This document shows, in pieces, positions 1 to 8,508 of a stretch of DNA of 64,000 bases. Origin of the DNA: Alsobacter ponti (GTDB taxonomy: Bacteria; Pseudomonadota; Alphaproteobacteria; Rhizobiales; Beijerinckiaceae); assembly GCF_024294805.1 (NCBI RefSeq), contig NZ_JANCLU010000005.1, positions 186,001-250,000 on the forward strand, read 5' to 3'. Made by a program: the position numbers and the translations under genes. The notes beneath the pieces are model-generated. The model did no database searches. It saw only the letters and a program-made list of their open reading frames with translations, and was not told the DNA's origin. Position 1 is the stretch's first letter, and each line of letters starts with the position of its first letter.

Positions 1-1099
1 CCTTGAAGTGATACATCTCCTGCAGGGCCTGGTGGTCCTCCTTGCGGAAGGTCATCGGCCCCTTGGGCGTATCGAAGGTCAGGCCCTCCATGGCGGCGAC
101 GAGCTTGTCCGGGTCGGTTCCGCCCGCCTTCTGCACGGCGGCCAGCGCGGCGGAGGCGGCGGCGAAGCCGCCGGCGGTGAAGAAGTCCGGCGGCGCGCCG
201 TAGCGCTTCACGTGCTCGGTGACGAACCACTGGTTCATCGCGTTCTTGGGGAAGTCCCAGTAGTAGTAGATCGCGCCTTCCAGGCCCGGATAGGCCCTGT
301 AGAGCTTCATCACCGGCAGGATGTTGCCGCCGGGCGCGATCTCGATGCCGAAGCGCTCGGGCTTGAGGTCGGCGATCTTGGCCAGCGGGTGCTGGCCGGC
401 CCAGATGATCGGGATGATCTTGCGGCCGGGCTTGTCCTTCAGCGCGTCGAACAGGCGCTGGGCGGAGGCGGTGAAGTCGGTGGTGGTCTGCGGCGCGTAC
501 TCCTCGAACACGACCTTGGCGTTGGGGCGAATCGCCTTCAGCGCGTCCTTGAGCGCGGCGACGCCGTCGCGGCCGAACGCGTAGTCCTGCGCGAGCGTGG
601 CGATGCTCACCTCGCCCTCGGCGGGGATCGCGGCGGCGGCGGCGTAGGCGTCCTGCGTCGAGTTGCGGGCGGTGCGGAAGATGTACTTGTTCCACTTCTC
701 GCCGGTGATCGCGTCGGCCACCGCCGGCTCGACGATCAGCACCTTGCCCATCTCCTCCGCCACCGGGAGCATGGCGAGCGCGGCGGCCGAGGACGAGGTG
801 CCGATGGCGAGGTCGACCTTGTCGTCGGCGTAGGCCTGCTCCAGCAGCGTCTTGGCGAGGTCGGCCTTCAGCTGGTCGTCCTTGACGATCACCGTGATCT
901 TGCGGTCGCCGAGCTGCATCGTCCCCTTGGTGAGGTACTCCAGGCCCATCATCAGGCCCGTCTCGGTCTGCTTGGCGTAGGCTTCGAGCGGTCCCGTCTT
1001 GCCGGCGATCAGCGCGATTTTCAGATCGGCGGCCCGCGCGCCCGGCACGGCCGAGGCGGCCAGCGCCGCCCCCAAGATCAACCCGAATCCCGCGCGCAT
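1..1099 (-). CDS. Branched-chain amino acid type ABC transporter substrate-binding protein (3' end cut by window)
   Basis: Periplasmic type I binding protein of the LivK/HAAT family, which captures amino acids, amides or aromatic acids for an ABC importer. Translating the minus strand from the ATG at 1099 gives 366 codons. They open with a signal peptide (residues 1-23, ending GARA) and the typical first strand KIALIAGKTGPLEAYAKQ. Further family features are a GTSSSAAALAMLPVAEE motif and EEYAPQTTTDFTA. The frame is still open at base 2, so the last few dozen residues lie outside. The permease and ATPase genes expected nearby are not in the window. The ligand cannot be told from sequence. Confidence 0.88.
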   Translation of the reverse strand, partial: MRAGFGLILGAALAASAVPGARAADLKIALIAGKTGPLEAYAKQTETGLMMGLEYLTKGTMQLGDRKITVIVKDDQLKADLAKTLLEQAYADDKVDLAIGTSSSAAALAMLPVAEEMGKVLIVEPAVADAITGEKWNKYIFRTARNSTQDAYAAAAAIPAEGEVSIATLAQDYAFGRDGVAALKDALKAIRPNAKVVFEEYAPQTTTDFTASAQRLFDALKDKPGRKIIPIIWAGQHPLAKIADLKPERFGIEIAPGGNILPVMKLYRAYPGLEGAIYYYWDFPKNAMNQWFVTEHVKRYGAPPDFFTAGGFAAASAALAAVQKAGGTDPDKLVAAMEGLTFDTPKGPMTFRKEDHQALQEMYHFK

Positions 1100-1205
1100 C
1101 CCGTCCTCCCGCCCAATTCAGCCGTTTTTCGGCCCGATTTTGGCATCCGACACCACTCAGGCGCGCTTGGCAAGCCGAAGCCATTCGACGAAGGTCTACG
1201 AAAAT

Positions 1206-1330
1206 TTGACCGCGACCCCCACAAAAACGCTATGCACGCGATGCCGTTTTGGTATCAATAGCGCCGAGGCGCTTCTTACGCCTCCCTGTTTGACTTGGGC
1301 CGCCGGCATCGACCGGCGGCCCATTTTTGT
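1206..1330 (+). ncRNA. Candidate small RNA with its own promoter and terminator
   Basis: No plus-strand gene lies here, yet a strong rightward terminator does: stem GGGCCGCCGG (1297-1306), loop CATCGA, stem CCGGCGGCCC (1313-1322), then ATTTTTG. Just before it is a second hairpin, GAGGCG (1266-1271)/CGCCTC (1279-1284). A possible -35 TTGACC (1206-1211) lies 18 bases before CTATGC. A transcript of about 90 nt from near 1240 would carry both hairpins and a pyrimidine-rich CCTCCCT stretch. The same stem on the minus strand has no U-tract, so it does not look like the terminator of the leftward gene ending at 1371. The element is inferred from structure only. Confidence 0.35.
1297..1329 (+). terminator. 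Rho-independent terminator (rightward)
   Basis: A perfect 10-bp GC-rich stem with a 6-base loop (CATCGA) is followed by A and five T on the plus strand. On the minus strand the stem is followed by AAGTCAAAC, so it works in one direction only. Confidence 0.6.
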
Positions 1331-1370
1331 TTGCGGCCGGCGGTCCCCGCCTGCCCCCTTGCCGTCCGGC

Positions 1371-2366
1371 TCAGCGCTCGACGGAGCCGGGCCAGGCCTC
1401 CTCGGCCGCCTGCAGCAGTGCGGCGATGTAGCCGTAGGTGAAGGCAAAGGCGGTCATCTCCGGGTCGCGCCCGCTGATCTTCGGCACGTGGTCGGGCATG
1501 ATCATGTATTTGTAGCCGACCTCGGCATAGACCCGGATGCTCTTCAGCATGTCCATGTCGCCTTCCTCGGGGAACACCTCCACGAAGGAGAGCTTGCGCC
1601 CCTTGATGTTGCGGAAGTGGACGTTGAACAGCTTGCCGCGCTGGCCGAACCAGCGGATCACGTCGTCGATCTCGGCGGCCGGGTCGTCCAGCATCTCGCC
1701 CACGGTGCCCTGGCAGAAATTGAGGCCGTGATACGGGCTCTCGCGCATCAGCACGAACTTCTTCAGCCCATCTACCGTGCCGAGCACGCGCGTCACGCCG
1801 CGATAGCCGGGCGGCGTGTAGGGATCGTGCGGGTGGCAGGCGAGGCGCACTTTCGCCGCCTCCGCCACCGGCACGACGCGCTCGAGGAAGTAGTCGATGC
1901 GCTCCCAGTTCTCGTCCTCCGACACGACGCCGGCGAGGCCGGGAGGGGCGTTCGGGTCCGCCTTCTCCCAGCGGAAGGCGGAGTTCGACGAGCCGCCGCG
2001 CCCGGTCTCGCGCTCGGTGCGCGGGATGCCGATGATGTTGAGGTTGTACTTGACGGACGGGATGCCCGCCTCGCCCACCCGCTCGATCAGCCGGCAGACG
2101 GAGTCGATCTGCCGGTCGCGGTCCGGGCCCTTCGTGAGGATGTCCGGGCTGTACTGCTCCTCGATCGGCCGCGAGCTGAGCGGCAGCTGCACCATGTCGA
2201 GCGTCAGACCGAGCGCTTCGACGCGGTCGCGATGGCGTTTCAAATCGTCGAGCGTCCAGTGGTGCGGGTTGCCGGCGGGGTCGGCGCAGACATGGCGGAT
2301 GCCGAGCTGGGCCATGACGCGGAAATCGTCGTCGTCGCGGGCGACGTTCTGGGTGCCGAGATACAT
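1371..2366 (-). CDS. Mannonate dehydratase family protein (UxuA-like TIM barrel)
   Basis: Likely dehydrates a sugar acid such as D-mannonate to 2-keto-3-deoxygluconate in hexuronate breakdown. The 331-residue protein has the UxuA pattern: an N-terminal GIRHVCADP strand, then LACHPHDPYTPPGYRGV (about 193-209), GLNFCQGTVGEM (about 232-243), a VHFRNIKGRK metal-site segment and MIMPDHVP near the end. It is shorter than E. coli UxuA (about 394 residues), and the usual HPDDP reads HPHDP, so the substrate may differ. It starts 24 bp after the lacI stop on the same strand and is probably co-transcribed with lacI. The enzyme class is well supported; the substrate is inferred. Confidence 0.8.
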   Translation of the reverse strand: MYLGTQNVARDDDDFRVMAQLGIRHVCADPAGNPHHWTLDDLKRHRDRVEALGLTLDMVQLPLSSRPIEEQYSPDILTKGPDRDRQIDSVCRLIERVGEAGIPSVKYNLNIIGIPRTERETGRGGSSNSAFRWEKADPNAPPGLAGVVSEDENWERIDYFLERVVPVAEAAKVRLACHPHDPYTPPGYRGVTRVLGTVDGLKKFVLMRESPYHGLNFCQGTVGEMLDDPAAEIDDVIRWFGQRGKLFNVHFRNIKGRKLSFVEVFPEEGDMDMLKSIRVYAEVGYKYMIMPDHVPKISGRDPEMTAFAFTYGYIAALLQAAEEAWPGSVER

Positions 2367-2390
2367 GGGGTCTCTTCTCTCAGGGGAGGC

Positions 2391-3470
2391 TCAGGACACG
2401 GTTTCGCCGAGCGCCGCCGCGGGCCGGGGCGGCGCGGGCTCGGCTTGGGCCGGGCGCGCGGAGGCGACCGAAGCCCGGATGGTGAGCGGGGCCGGCAGCT
2501 TCACCCTCTCCGGCAGGGCGGCCGTCTCGGCGTCGCCGGGGTGGAGGCGAGCGAGCAGCATGTCGGTCGCGGTGCGGCCGACCTGCTCGGTGGGCGCGGT
2601 GATGGTGGTGAGCGGCGGGTTGCAGAAATCCGCGCCGAAGATGTCGTCGCAGCCCACCACGCTGATGTCGCCCGGCACCGCGACGCCCCGCTCGGCGAAG
2701 CGCTTGAGCGCGCCGATGGCGAGCAGGTCGTTGAAGAAGATGCAGGCGGTGACGCCGATATGCAGCGCCGCGTCCGCCGCCGCAGCGCCGGCCAGCTTGC
2801 CCGGCGAGAACGGGCCGATGCGCTCGCACGTCACGCCCAGGCGCTCCGCCGCCCCCTGCAGGGCGGCCCAGCGCTTGCGGCTCGACCACGAGGGCTTGGG
2901 GCCGGCCGCGTAGGCGATGCGGCGATGACCGAGCGACACGAGGTATTGCAGCGCGTCTTCCAGCGCGCTGGGCGTGTCGACAACCACGCTCGGCACGCCG
3001 TCCAGCTCGCGGTTGATGACGACGACGGGCACGCGTCGCGCCACCTCGCGCAGCCGGTCGTCCGACACGTGCGCGCCCATGACGACCATGCCGTCGACGG
3101 CCGAGGGCAGTTCGGCGAGCGCGGCCTCCTCGATCTCGTCGTTGTTCTCCAGGTCGACGAGCAGATGGCGGTAGCCGCGCGAGCGCAGTTGTGTCTGCGT
3201 GCCGCGGATCAGGCCGCAGAAATAGGGGTTGGTGACGTCCTGCACGAGCAGCGCGACGCATCCGGTGCGGCCGGAGGTCAGCGAGCGGGCCTGCGGATTG
3301 GGCTGGTAGCCGAGTTCCGCCGCGGCGGCGAGGACGCGCAGGCGCAGCGCGTCGCTGACGCGGCCCGGCCGGGTCAGCGCCCGCGAAACGGTGGACGTCG
3401 CCACGCCGACGCGGCGCGCCACGTCGGAGATCGTCGCGGGTCCCGGTTCCGTGCCTCGCCGTCTCGCCAT
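2391..3470 (-). CDS. LacI family transcriptional regulator
   Basis: A repressor of 359 residues from the ATG at 3470. Residues about 11-60 form the LacI helix-turn-helix (TISDVARRVGVATSTVSRA) and hinge helix (NPQARSLTSGRTG). The rest is a periplasmic-binding-protein-like ligand domain with the usual SVVGCDDI strand. An ATG at 3494 is in frame but lies inside a palindrome (3488-3505), so the later start, MARRRG, is preferred. The gene is divergent from the sugar ABC operon and in line with the dehydratase gene. It probably represses both arms until a sugar acid or sugar appears. The effector is unknown. Confidence 0.92.
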   Translation of the reverse strand: MARRRGTEPGPATISDVARRVGVATSTVSRALTRPGRVSDALRLRVLAAAAELGYQPNPQARSLTSGRTGCVALLVQDVTNPYFCGLIRGTQTQLRSRGYRHLLVDLENNDEIEEAALAELPSAVDGMVVMGAHVSDDRLREVARRVPVVVINRELDGVPSVVVDTPSALEDALQYLVSLGHRRIAYAAGPKPSWSSRKRWAALQGAAERLGVTCERIGPFSPGKLAGAAAADAALHIGVTACIFFNDLLAIGALKRFAERGVAVPGDISVVGCDDIFGADFCNPPLTTITAPTEQVGRTATDMLLARLHPGDAETAALPERVKLPAPLTIRASVASARPAQAEPAPPRPAAALGETVS

Positions 3471-3487
3471 TCGCCGTCCCGAAATGG

Positions 3488-3505
3488 ATGGCAACCCGTT
3501 GCCAT
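3488..3505. promoter_or_regulatory. Candidate LacI-type operator next to lacI
   Basis: ATGGCAAC-CC-GTTGCCAT is a perfect inverted repeat 18 bases upstream of the lacI start. LacI proteins commonly bind such palindromes, so autoregulation is likely. A related site lies at 3614-3629. Confidence 0.6.
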
Positions 3506-3603
3506 CGTTTGTTGCCTAGAATAGTCGGGCCGGTGAGCTTTGCAATTCCCGTTTTCACGGCGGGAACGACATTATTGGTGCGGCATTTGTAATGTTTCCC
3601 CGT

Positions 3604-3632
3604 TTGACAGCTTTGGCAATCGCTTGCACACT
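3604..3632 (+). promoter_or_regulatory. Promoter with overlapping LacI-type operator for the sugar operon
   Basis: A consensus -35 box TTGACA (3604-3609) is followed after 17 bases by CACACT as a weak -10. The spacer contains TGGCAA-TCGC-TTGCAC (3614-3629). This shares TGGCAA-N4-TTGC with the palindrome near lacI, so repressor bound here would block polymerase. The binding-protein ATG is at 3705. Confidence 0.5.
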
Positions 3633-3704
3633 CCCTCCCAACGGCGCCCCACGCGAAGGCGTCATCCGGCCGCGAGGCGGTCCGGGCAGCACGGGAGGAG
3701 CGAC

Positions 3705-4964
3705 ATGGACGGCGTCATGCAATGGCCCCGACGGCATGTTCTCGGGGGAATGCTCGCGGCGGGCGCGGTGGCCGCGTCGGGCGGACGGCTCGCGGCGCAG
3801 GGCAAGAAGCCCAGCGGCACGGTGACGATCTGGGTCGGCAGCTGGTGGGCGCCGCAGGTGCCGCTGACGCAGAAGCTGTGGCAGGCCGACTATCCCGACG
3901 TCCAGCTCGCCTTCGAGCCGCTGCCGATCAACGGCTACCTCGACAAGTTCAGCACAGCCGCGCTCGGCGGCACGCCGCCCGACATCATCGACGTCGACAC
4001 GACCTGGGTCTCGACCGTCGCGGCCAAGGGCCTGCTGCAGCCGCTCGACGATGTGGCCGCCAAGCTCGACGTGTCCGACATCTCCAAGGCGGTGTGGAAC
4101 GCCGGCCGCTTCAAGGGCGTGCAATACGCCATTCCAGCACGCGGCGGGCCGGAGGTGTACTACTACAACAAGACCGTGTTCGACAAAGCCGGCGTCCCCT
4201 ATCCGCAGGCCGGCTGGACGCACGACGATCTCGTGGCCATCGCGCGCAAGCTCACCATCAAGGGCGAGCAGTACGGCATGGGCGTGCCCGCCGACCTCAG
4301 CGACCCCTCGAACGTGCTCTCCTTCTTCTGCCCGATCCTCTGGTATTTCGGCGGCGACTTCCTGACCCCCGACGAAAAGGCCCCGGCCATCAACACGCCG
4401 GAGGCGGTGAAGGCGATCACCTACTGGTCGGACTTCTACGTGAAGTACGGGGCCGCGCCGGAAGGCACGCCGAACTTCTCGACGACGCGCGACCTGATGC
4501 CGCTGTTCGAGGCGAACAAGGTGGGGCTCATCTCGTCCTCCTCCAACACCTTCGACGCGCTGCTGCAGAAGCCCAACGTGAAGTGGGGCGCGGTGCTCGC
4601 GCCCGACAAGATCAACCGCGCCGGCGGCTGGACGATGGGCGTTCCGGTGGGCGCCAAGAACCCGGACGGGGCCAAGCTGTTCCTCGCCTGGCTCGCCCGC
4701 CCCGAGATCCAGGCGCAGGTGATGAACCGCTTCCCGGCGAGCCTCAAGGCCCGCAAGCTGCCGCCGTGGAACGAGCCCAAGTGGCAGATCTTCGTCGAGG
4801 CCGAGCCCGACGCGCGCTCCGTGCCCTCGGTGGCGGGCTGGTTCGAGATGCAGACCGCCATCCTCACCAACCTCCAGAAGGTGCTGGTGAAGCAGATGAC
4901 GCCGCAGCAGGCGGCCGACGCCTCCGCCGCCGAGATGAAGCGGATCATCGCCGACAACGCCTGA
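3705..4964 (+). CDS. Sugar ABC transporter substrate-binding protein (family 1)
   Basis: Extracytoplasmic binding protein of 419 residues for a MalE/UgpB-type importer. The start ATG follows GGGAGGAG by four bases. The N-terminus PRRHVLGGMLAAGAVAASGG has a twin-arginine motif, which suggests Tat export of a folded protein. The mature part has the cluster B features TVTIWVGSWWAPQ, YYYNKTVFDKAGV and AGGWTMGVPVGAKNPDGA. It heads an operon with an isomerase, two permeases and three oxidoreductase-type genes. The ligand is unknown; the catabolic neighbours suggest a sugar or sugar acid. Confidence 0.9.
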   Translation: MDGVMQWPRRHVLGGMLAAGAVAASGGRLAAQGKKPSGTVTIWVGSWWAPQVPLTQKLWQADYPDVQLAFEPLPINGYLDKFSTAALGGTPPDIIDVDTTWVSTVAAKGLLQPLDDVAAKLDVSDISKAVWNAGRFKGVQYAIPARGGPEVYYYNKTVFDKAGVPYPQAGWTHDDLVAIARKLTIKGEQYGMGVPADLSDPSNVLSFFCPILWYFGGDFLTPDEKAPAINTPEAVKAITYWSDFYVKYGAAPEGTPNFSTTRDLMPLFEANKVGLISSSSNTFDALLQKPNVKWGAVLAPDKINRAGGWTMGVPVGAKNPDGAKLFLAWLARPEIQAQVMNRFPASLKARKLPPWNEPKWQIFVEAEPDARSVPSVAGWFEMQTAILTNLQKVLVKQMTPQQAADASAAEMKRIIADNA

Positions 4965-5028
4965 GCGCCGCCGGCCTTCGGCGCGCGGGCGGCCCCCGCG
5001 CGCCACCCGATTCCATGGAGAGGACGCG

Positions 5029-5844
5029 ATGCGACTGGGCTTCAGCACGATCGCCTGCCCGAACGCCGGCATCGACGAGGTGATCGCGCTGGCGCGGAGC
5101 AGCGGGCTCGAGGGCATCGAGATCCGCTTCCTGCACGGCACCGTCGATCTCGCCTCGCTGCCCGAACTCGCGCCGTCCCGGCTCGGCGAGACGCGAAGGC
5201 GCTTCGAGGACGCCGGGCTGAAGGTCGTGGTCATCGGCTCGGGCGTGCGCATGAACGCGCTCGACCCCGAAGTCCGCGACAAGCAGAAGGAGGCGGCGCG
5301 GGTCAACGCTTCCATCGCCGCCGGGCTCGGCGCGCCGTATATGCGCGTGTTCGGCGGCCCGCTGCCGCCCGCCCAGGACCGCGAGGCGACGCTGGACGCC
5401 ATCGCGCTCGGGCTCGGCGAGGTCGCCGCCATCACCGCCGAGCATGGCGTCGAGAGCATCCTCGAGACGCACGACGACTTCTCGACGTCCGCCAGCGTGC
5501 TCGACCTCTACCGGCGCGGCTGCGACGAGAGGCTCGCCGTGCTGTGGGACACGCTGCACACCCATCGCCACGGCGAGATGGCGCGCGACACATGGGCCGC
5601 GCTCGGCCCGCGCATCCGCCACGTCCACGTCAAGGACAGCTACAAGGCCGACCGCTCCGGCTTCGACTTCGCGCTCACCGGCGAGGGCAGCGTGCCCATC
5701 GCCTCGTTCTTCGAGGTGCTGAAGGCGGCTGGCTACGCCGGCTTCGTGCATTTCGAATGGGAGAAGGGCTGGCACCCCGAGATCGCCGACGCCGACATCG
5801 CCGTGCCGCATTTCGCCCGCGTCGCGAGGGAGCTGGGGGCGTGA
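5029..5844 (+). CDS. Sugar phosphate isomerase/epimerase family protein (xylose isomerase-like TIM barrel)
   Basis: A 271-residue AP endonuclease 2-type TIM barrel, a family that includes sugar isomerases and epimerases using a divalent metal. Expected metal-site segments are visible: ESILETHDDFSTSASV (about 143-158), LAVLWDTLHTHRHGE (about 171-185), IRHVHVKDSY (about 197-206) and a final FVHFEWEKGWHPE. An RBS, GAGAGGACGCG, precedes the ATG. Its stop overlaps the next gene's GTG by four bases. The precise reaction cannot be read from the sequence. Confidence 0.82.
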   Translation: MRLGFSTIACPNAGIDEVIALARSSGLEGIEIRFLHGTVDLASLPELAPSRLGETRRRFEDAGLKVVVIGSGVRMNALDPEVRDKQKEAARVNASIAAGLGAPYMRVFGGPLPPAQDREATLDAIALGLGEVAAITAEHGVESILETHDDFSTSASVLDLYRRGCDERLAVLWDTLHTHRHGEMARDTWAALGPRIRHVHVKDSYKADRSGFDFALTGEGSVPIASFFEVLKAAGYAGFVHFEWEKGWHPEIADADIAVPHFARVARELGA

Positions 5845-6818
5845 GCCTGTCCCGGGCCACGCCGGGCCGGCTCGGCGGCGGCGCGCCCCGCGAGGCGGAC
5901 CTGCCGTTGCGGCAGTCCTGGCGGGCGCGCTGGCGCGAGTGGGGACCGGGCTACATGCTCGTCGCCCCGGCCGTCGTCCTGATCCTGCTGATGATGCTCT
6001 ACCCGGTGCTGCAGACGCTCTATTTCAGCGTCAGCCGGGTGCAGCTGCCGAGCTTCCGCACCACCTTCGTGGGCCTCGACAATTTCGCGCGCATCCTGAG
6101 CAGCCCCGACACGCTGCCTTTGGCGCAGCGGACGCTGGTGTGGGTGGCCGGCATCGTCGTCTTCCGGATCTCGCTGGGGCTGGCGGCGGCGCTGGTGTTC
6201 AACGCGCGCGTGCCCGGCACGGTGTGGCTGCGGGCGCTGGTGATCCTGCCGTGGACGATCCCCTCGGTAGTGGGGGCCAATCTCTGGCGCTGGATCTTCC
6301 AGACCGACAGCGGCGTGCTCAACCAGTCGCTGCGCGCCTGGGGGCTGGAGAGCTGGGCGCTGAACTGGCTCGGCAGCCCCGACACCGCCATGCTCGCCGT
6401 CATCGTCGCCTATGGCTGGGCGGGCTTTCCCTTCGTCATGCTGCTGATCCTCGCGCGCTTGCAGGGCGTGCCGCAGGAGCTCTACGAGGCGGCGCGCATC
6501 GACGGCGCCAACGCCTGGCAGCTGTTCCGCTACATCACCCTGCCCTCGCTGAAATCGGTGCTGGTGGTGGCGCTGATCCTGGAGATCGTCAGCGGCCTCA
6601 ACTCGTTCGACACGCTGGTCATCATGACCGGCGGCGGGCCGGCCAAGGCGACGCAGATCTGGGGGCTGGAGATCTACAAGACCGGCTTCGGCGCGTTCAA
6701 CCTCGGCGTCGCCTCGGCGCTGTCGGTGCTGATGTTCATCGCGGTGCTGGTCGTCTTCGTCTTCTACGGAGCGGCGAGCCGCGCGGCGCAGCGCCAGCGC
6801 CGGGAGGGACTGGCATGA
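5841..6818 (+). CDS. Sugar ABC transporter permease (MalF/UgpA type)
   Basis: An inner-membrane subunit of 325 residues in the MalF-like family. It starts with GTG in a GTGA overlap with the isomerase stop. It has about six membrane segments, and the cytoplasmic EAA loop is clear near residues 213-232 (ELYEAARIDGANAWQLFRYI), where the ATPase docks. The N-terminal 35 residues are charged and cytoplasmic. It pairs with the MalG-type gene that follows; no ATPase gene is in the cluster. Confidence 0.92.
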   Translation: MSLSRATPGRLGGGAPREADLPLRQSWRARWREWGPGYMLVAPAVVLILLMMLYPVLQTLYFSVSRVQLPSFRTTFVGLDNFARILSSPDTLPLAQRTLVWVAGIVVFRISLGLAAALVFNARVPGTVWLRALVILPWTIPSVVGANLWRWIFQTDSGVLNQSLRAWGLESWALNWLGSPDTAMLAVIVAYGWAGFPFVMLLILARLQGVPQELYEAARIDGANAWQLFRYITLPSLKSVLVVALILEIVSGLNSFDTLVIMTGGGPAKATQIWGLEIYKTGFGAFNLGVASALSVLMFIAVLVVFVFYGAASRAAQRQRREGLA

Positions 6819-7723
6819 GCCTCGCCGCCGACGCGCCCGCCGGGCGGCTTCGCGCCGCCGTCGACCCGCCGCGCCGCCGCACGCTGCGCCAGCTGCTGCG
6901 CGTGTGGGGCCACCGTCTGCTGATCTGGACGCTGGCGTTCGCCTTCGTCGCCTTCAGCCTGCTGCCGCTCGCCTGGGGAGTCAGCACCGCGCTGAAGACG
7001 AAGGAGGCGGTCTACGCCTTCCCGCCGGTGTGGATCCCCTCCCCCGCGACGCTGGAGAACTTCGCCGCGGTATTCGCCAACCCGGCACTGTTCTCCAGCT
7101 TCCTCAACACGCTGGTGATCGCGCTCGCGACCACCGCCATCGCGCTGGTGGTGGGCGTGCTCGGCGCCTACGGCTTCTCGCGCTACCGCTTCCCCGGCCG
7201 CGACACGCTGCTGTGGTCGCTGCTGTTCACCAAGCTGTTCCCGCGCGTCGTCGTCATCGTGCCGTTCTTCGTGACGCTGCGCTGGCTCGACCTGATGAAC
7301 ACCTATCCGGGCCTCGTGCTCGTCTATCTCATGGCGATCTTCCCGGTCGCGATCTGGATGCTGAAGGGCTTCTTCGACAACATCCCGATCGAGATCGAGG
7401 AGGCGGCCATCATGGACGGCTGCTCGCTGCCGCAATTGCTGTGGCTCGTCGTCATCCCGATCTCGCGGCCGGCGCTGGCGGCGGTGGCCATGTACTCCTT
7501 CATCATCGCGTGGAACGAGTTCCTGTTCGCGCTGGTGTTCACCAACGGATTGAGCCGGCGGCCGCTGTCGGTCGCGCTCGCCTTCTTCATCGACGAGAAC
7601 GGCATACGCTGGGGCGAGCTGATGGCCGCCTCCATCGTCATGAGCCTGCCGGCCCTCGTCGTATTCTCGATCGCGCAGAAAATGCTCGTGCGCGGCCTCA
7701 GCGAGGGAGCGGTCAAGGGATGA
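6815..7723 (+). CDS. Sugar ABC transporter permease (MalG/UgpE type)
   Basis: Second permease subunit, 302 residues, starting in an ATGA overlap with the first. About six membrane helices are visible. The EAA motif EIEEAAIMDGCSLPQLLWLV and the downstream FSIAQKMLVRGLSEGAVKG tail are typical of MalG-like proteins. It forms the transmembrane heterodimer with the upstream gene product. Its stop overlaps the next start (ATGA), so translation is likely coupled. Confidence 0.92.
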   Translation: MSLAADAPAGRLRAAVDPPRRRTLRQLLRVWGHRLLIWTLAFAFVAFSLLPLAWGVSTALKTKEAVYAFPPVWIPSPATLENFAAVFANPALFSSFLNTLVIALATTAIALVVGVLGAYGFSRYRFPGRDTLLWSLLFTKLFPRVVVIVPFFVTLRWLDLMNTYPGLVLVYLMAIFPVAIWMLKGFFDNIPIEIEEAAIMDGCSLPQLLWLVVIPISRPALAAVAMYSFIIAWNEFLFALVFTNGLSRRPLSVALAFFIDENGIRWGELMAASIVMSLPALVVFSIAQKMLVRGLSEGAVKG

Positions 7724-8454
7724 CGCGTCCGAAATCAGCCCTGGTGACGGGCGGCAGCCAGGGCATCGGCCAGGCCTGCGTCGCCGCGCTCCTCGACGCC
7801 GGCTGGCGCGTCGCCGCCTTGTCGCGCGACGAAGGCCGGCTGGCGGCGCTCGCCGCCTCGACGCCCGAGCCTACGCGCGAGCGGCTGACCACGATCCCCG
7901 CCGACGTCAGCCGCGAGGCCGACGTCGACCGCGCCGTCGCGGCGGCGGCCGAGCGGCTCGGCGGCCTCGACGCGCTGGTCAACAGCGCCGGCGTCAGCAT
8001 GCGGGCCAACCGCCGCCTCGCCGACAGCGACCCGGCCGAGTGGCGGCGCATCGTCGACATCAACCTCACCGGCACCTACCTGATGTGCCGCGCCGCCCTG
8101 CCCCACCTGGAGCGCTCGGACGAGGCGACGGTCGTCAACATCCAGTCCACCGCCTCCTACGCCGCCAAGCCGACGGTCGGCGTCTACGCCGCCTCGAAGT
8201 TCGGCGTGCGCGCGCTCACCGAGTCGCTGATCGAGGAGTACCAGGGCTCGAACGTGCGCGTCACCGCCGTCAGCCCCGGCGCGGTCGACACCACCATCTG
8301 GACCCACAAGGCCGAGCCGCCGGACGACGCCCGCCGCGCCACCATGATCCGCGCCTCCGACATCGCCGAGATCGTGCTGTGGCTGATCGAGCGGCCGGCG
8401 CGCCTGCACATCCCCAACATCACCGTCACGCCCACGCGCTGGGGCCGTCCCTGA
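7720..8454 (+). CDS. SDR family NAD(P)-dependent oxidoreductase
   Basis: A short-chain dehydrogenase of 244 residues. The nucleotide-binding TGGSQGIG (about 9-16), NSAG (about 88-91), the catalytic serine in IQSTASYA and the YAASK pair (about 155-159) are all present. It probably oxidises or reduces a sugar, sugar acid or polyol delivered by the transporter encoded before it. The ATG overlaps the permease stop. The substrate is not deducible. Confidence 0.9.
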   Translation: MTRPKSALVTGGSQGIGQACVAALLDAGWRVAALSRDEGRLAALAASTPEPTRERLTTIPADVSREADVDRAVAAAAERLGGLDALVNSAGVSMRANRRLADSDPAEWRRIVDINLTGTYLMCRAALPHLERSDEATVVNIQSTASYAAKPTVGVYAASKFGVRALTESLIEEYQGSNVRVTAVSPGAVDTTIWTHKAEPPDDARRATMIRASDIAEIVLWLIERPARLHIPNITVTPTRWGRP

Positions 8455-8508
8455 CGGCCTCCCCGCGCCAGCCCGACCACCAGACGCCCCGACCCGAAAG
8501 GACCGCCC

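Noticed and set aside
999-3524. Very long rightward reading frame
   Set aside because: It lies opposite the UxuA-like and LacI genes, whose proteins are clearly recognisable. The frame is a by-product of high GC at third positions.
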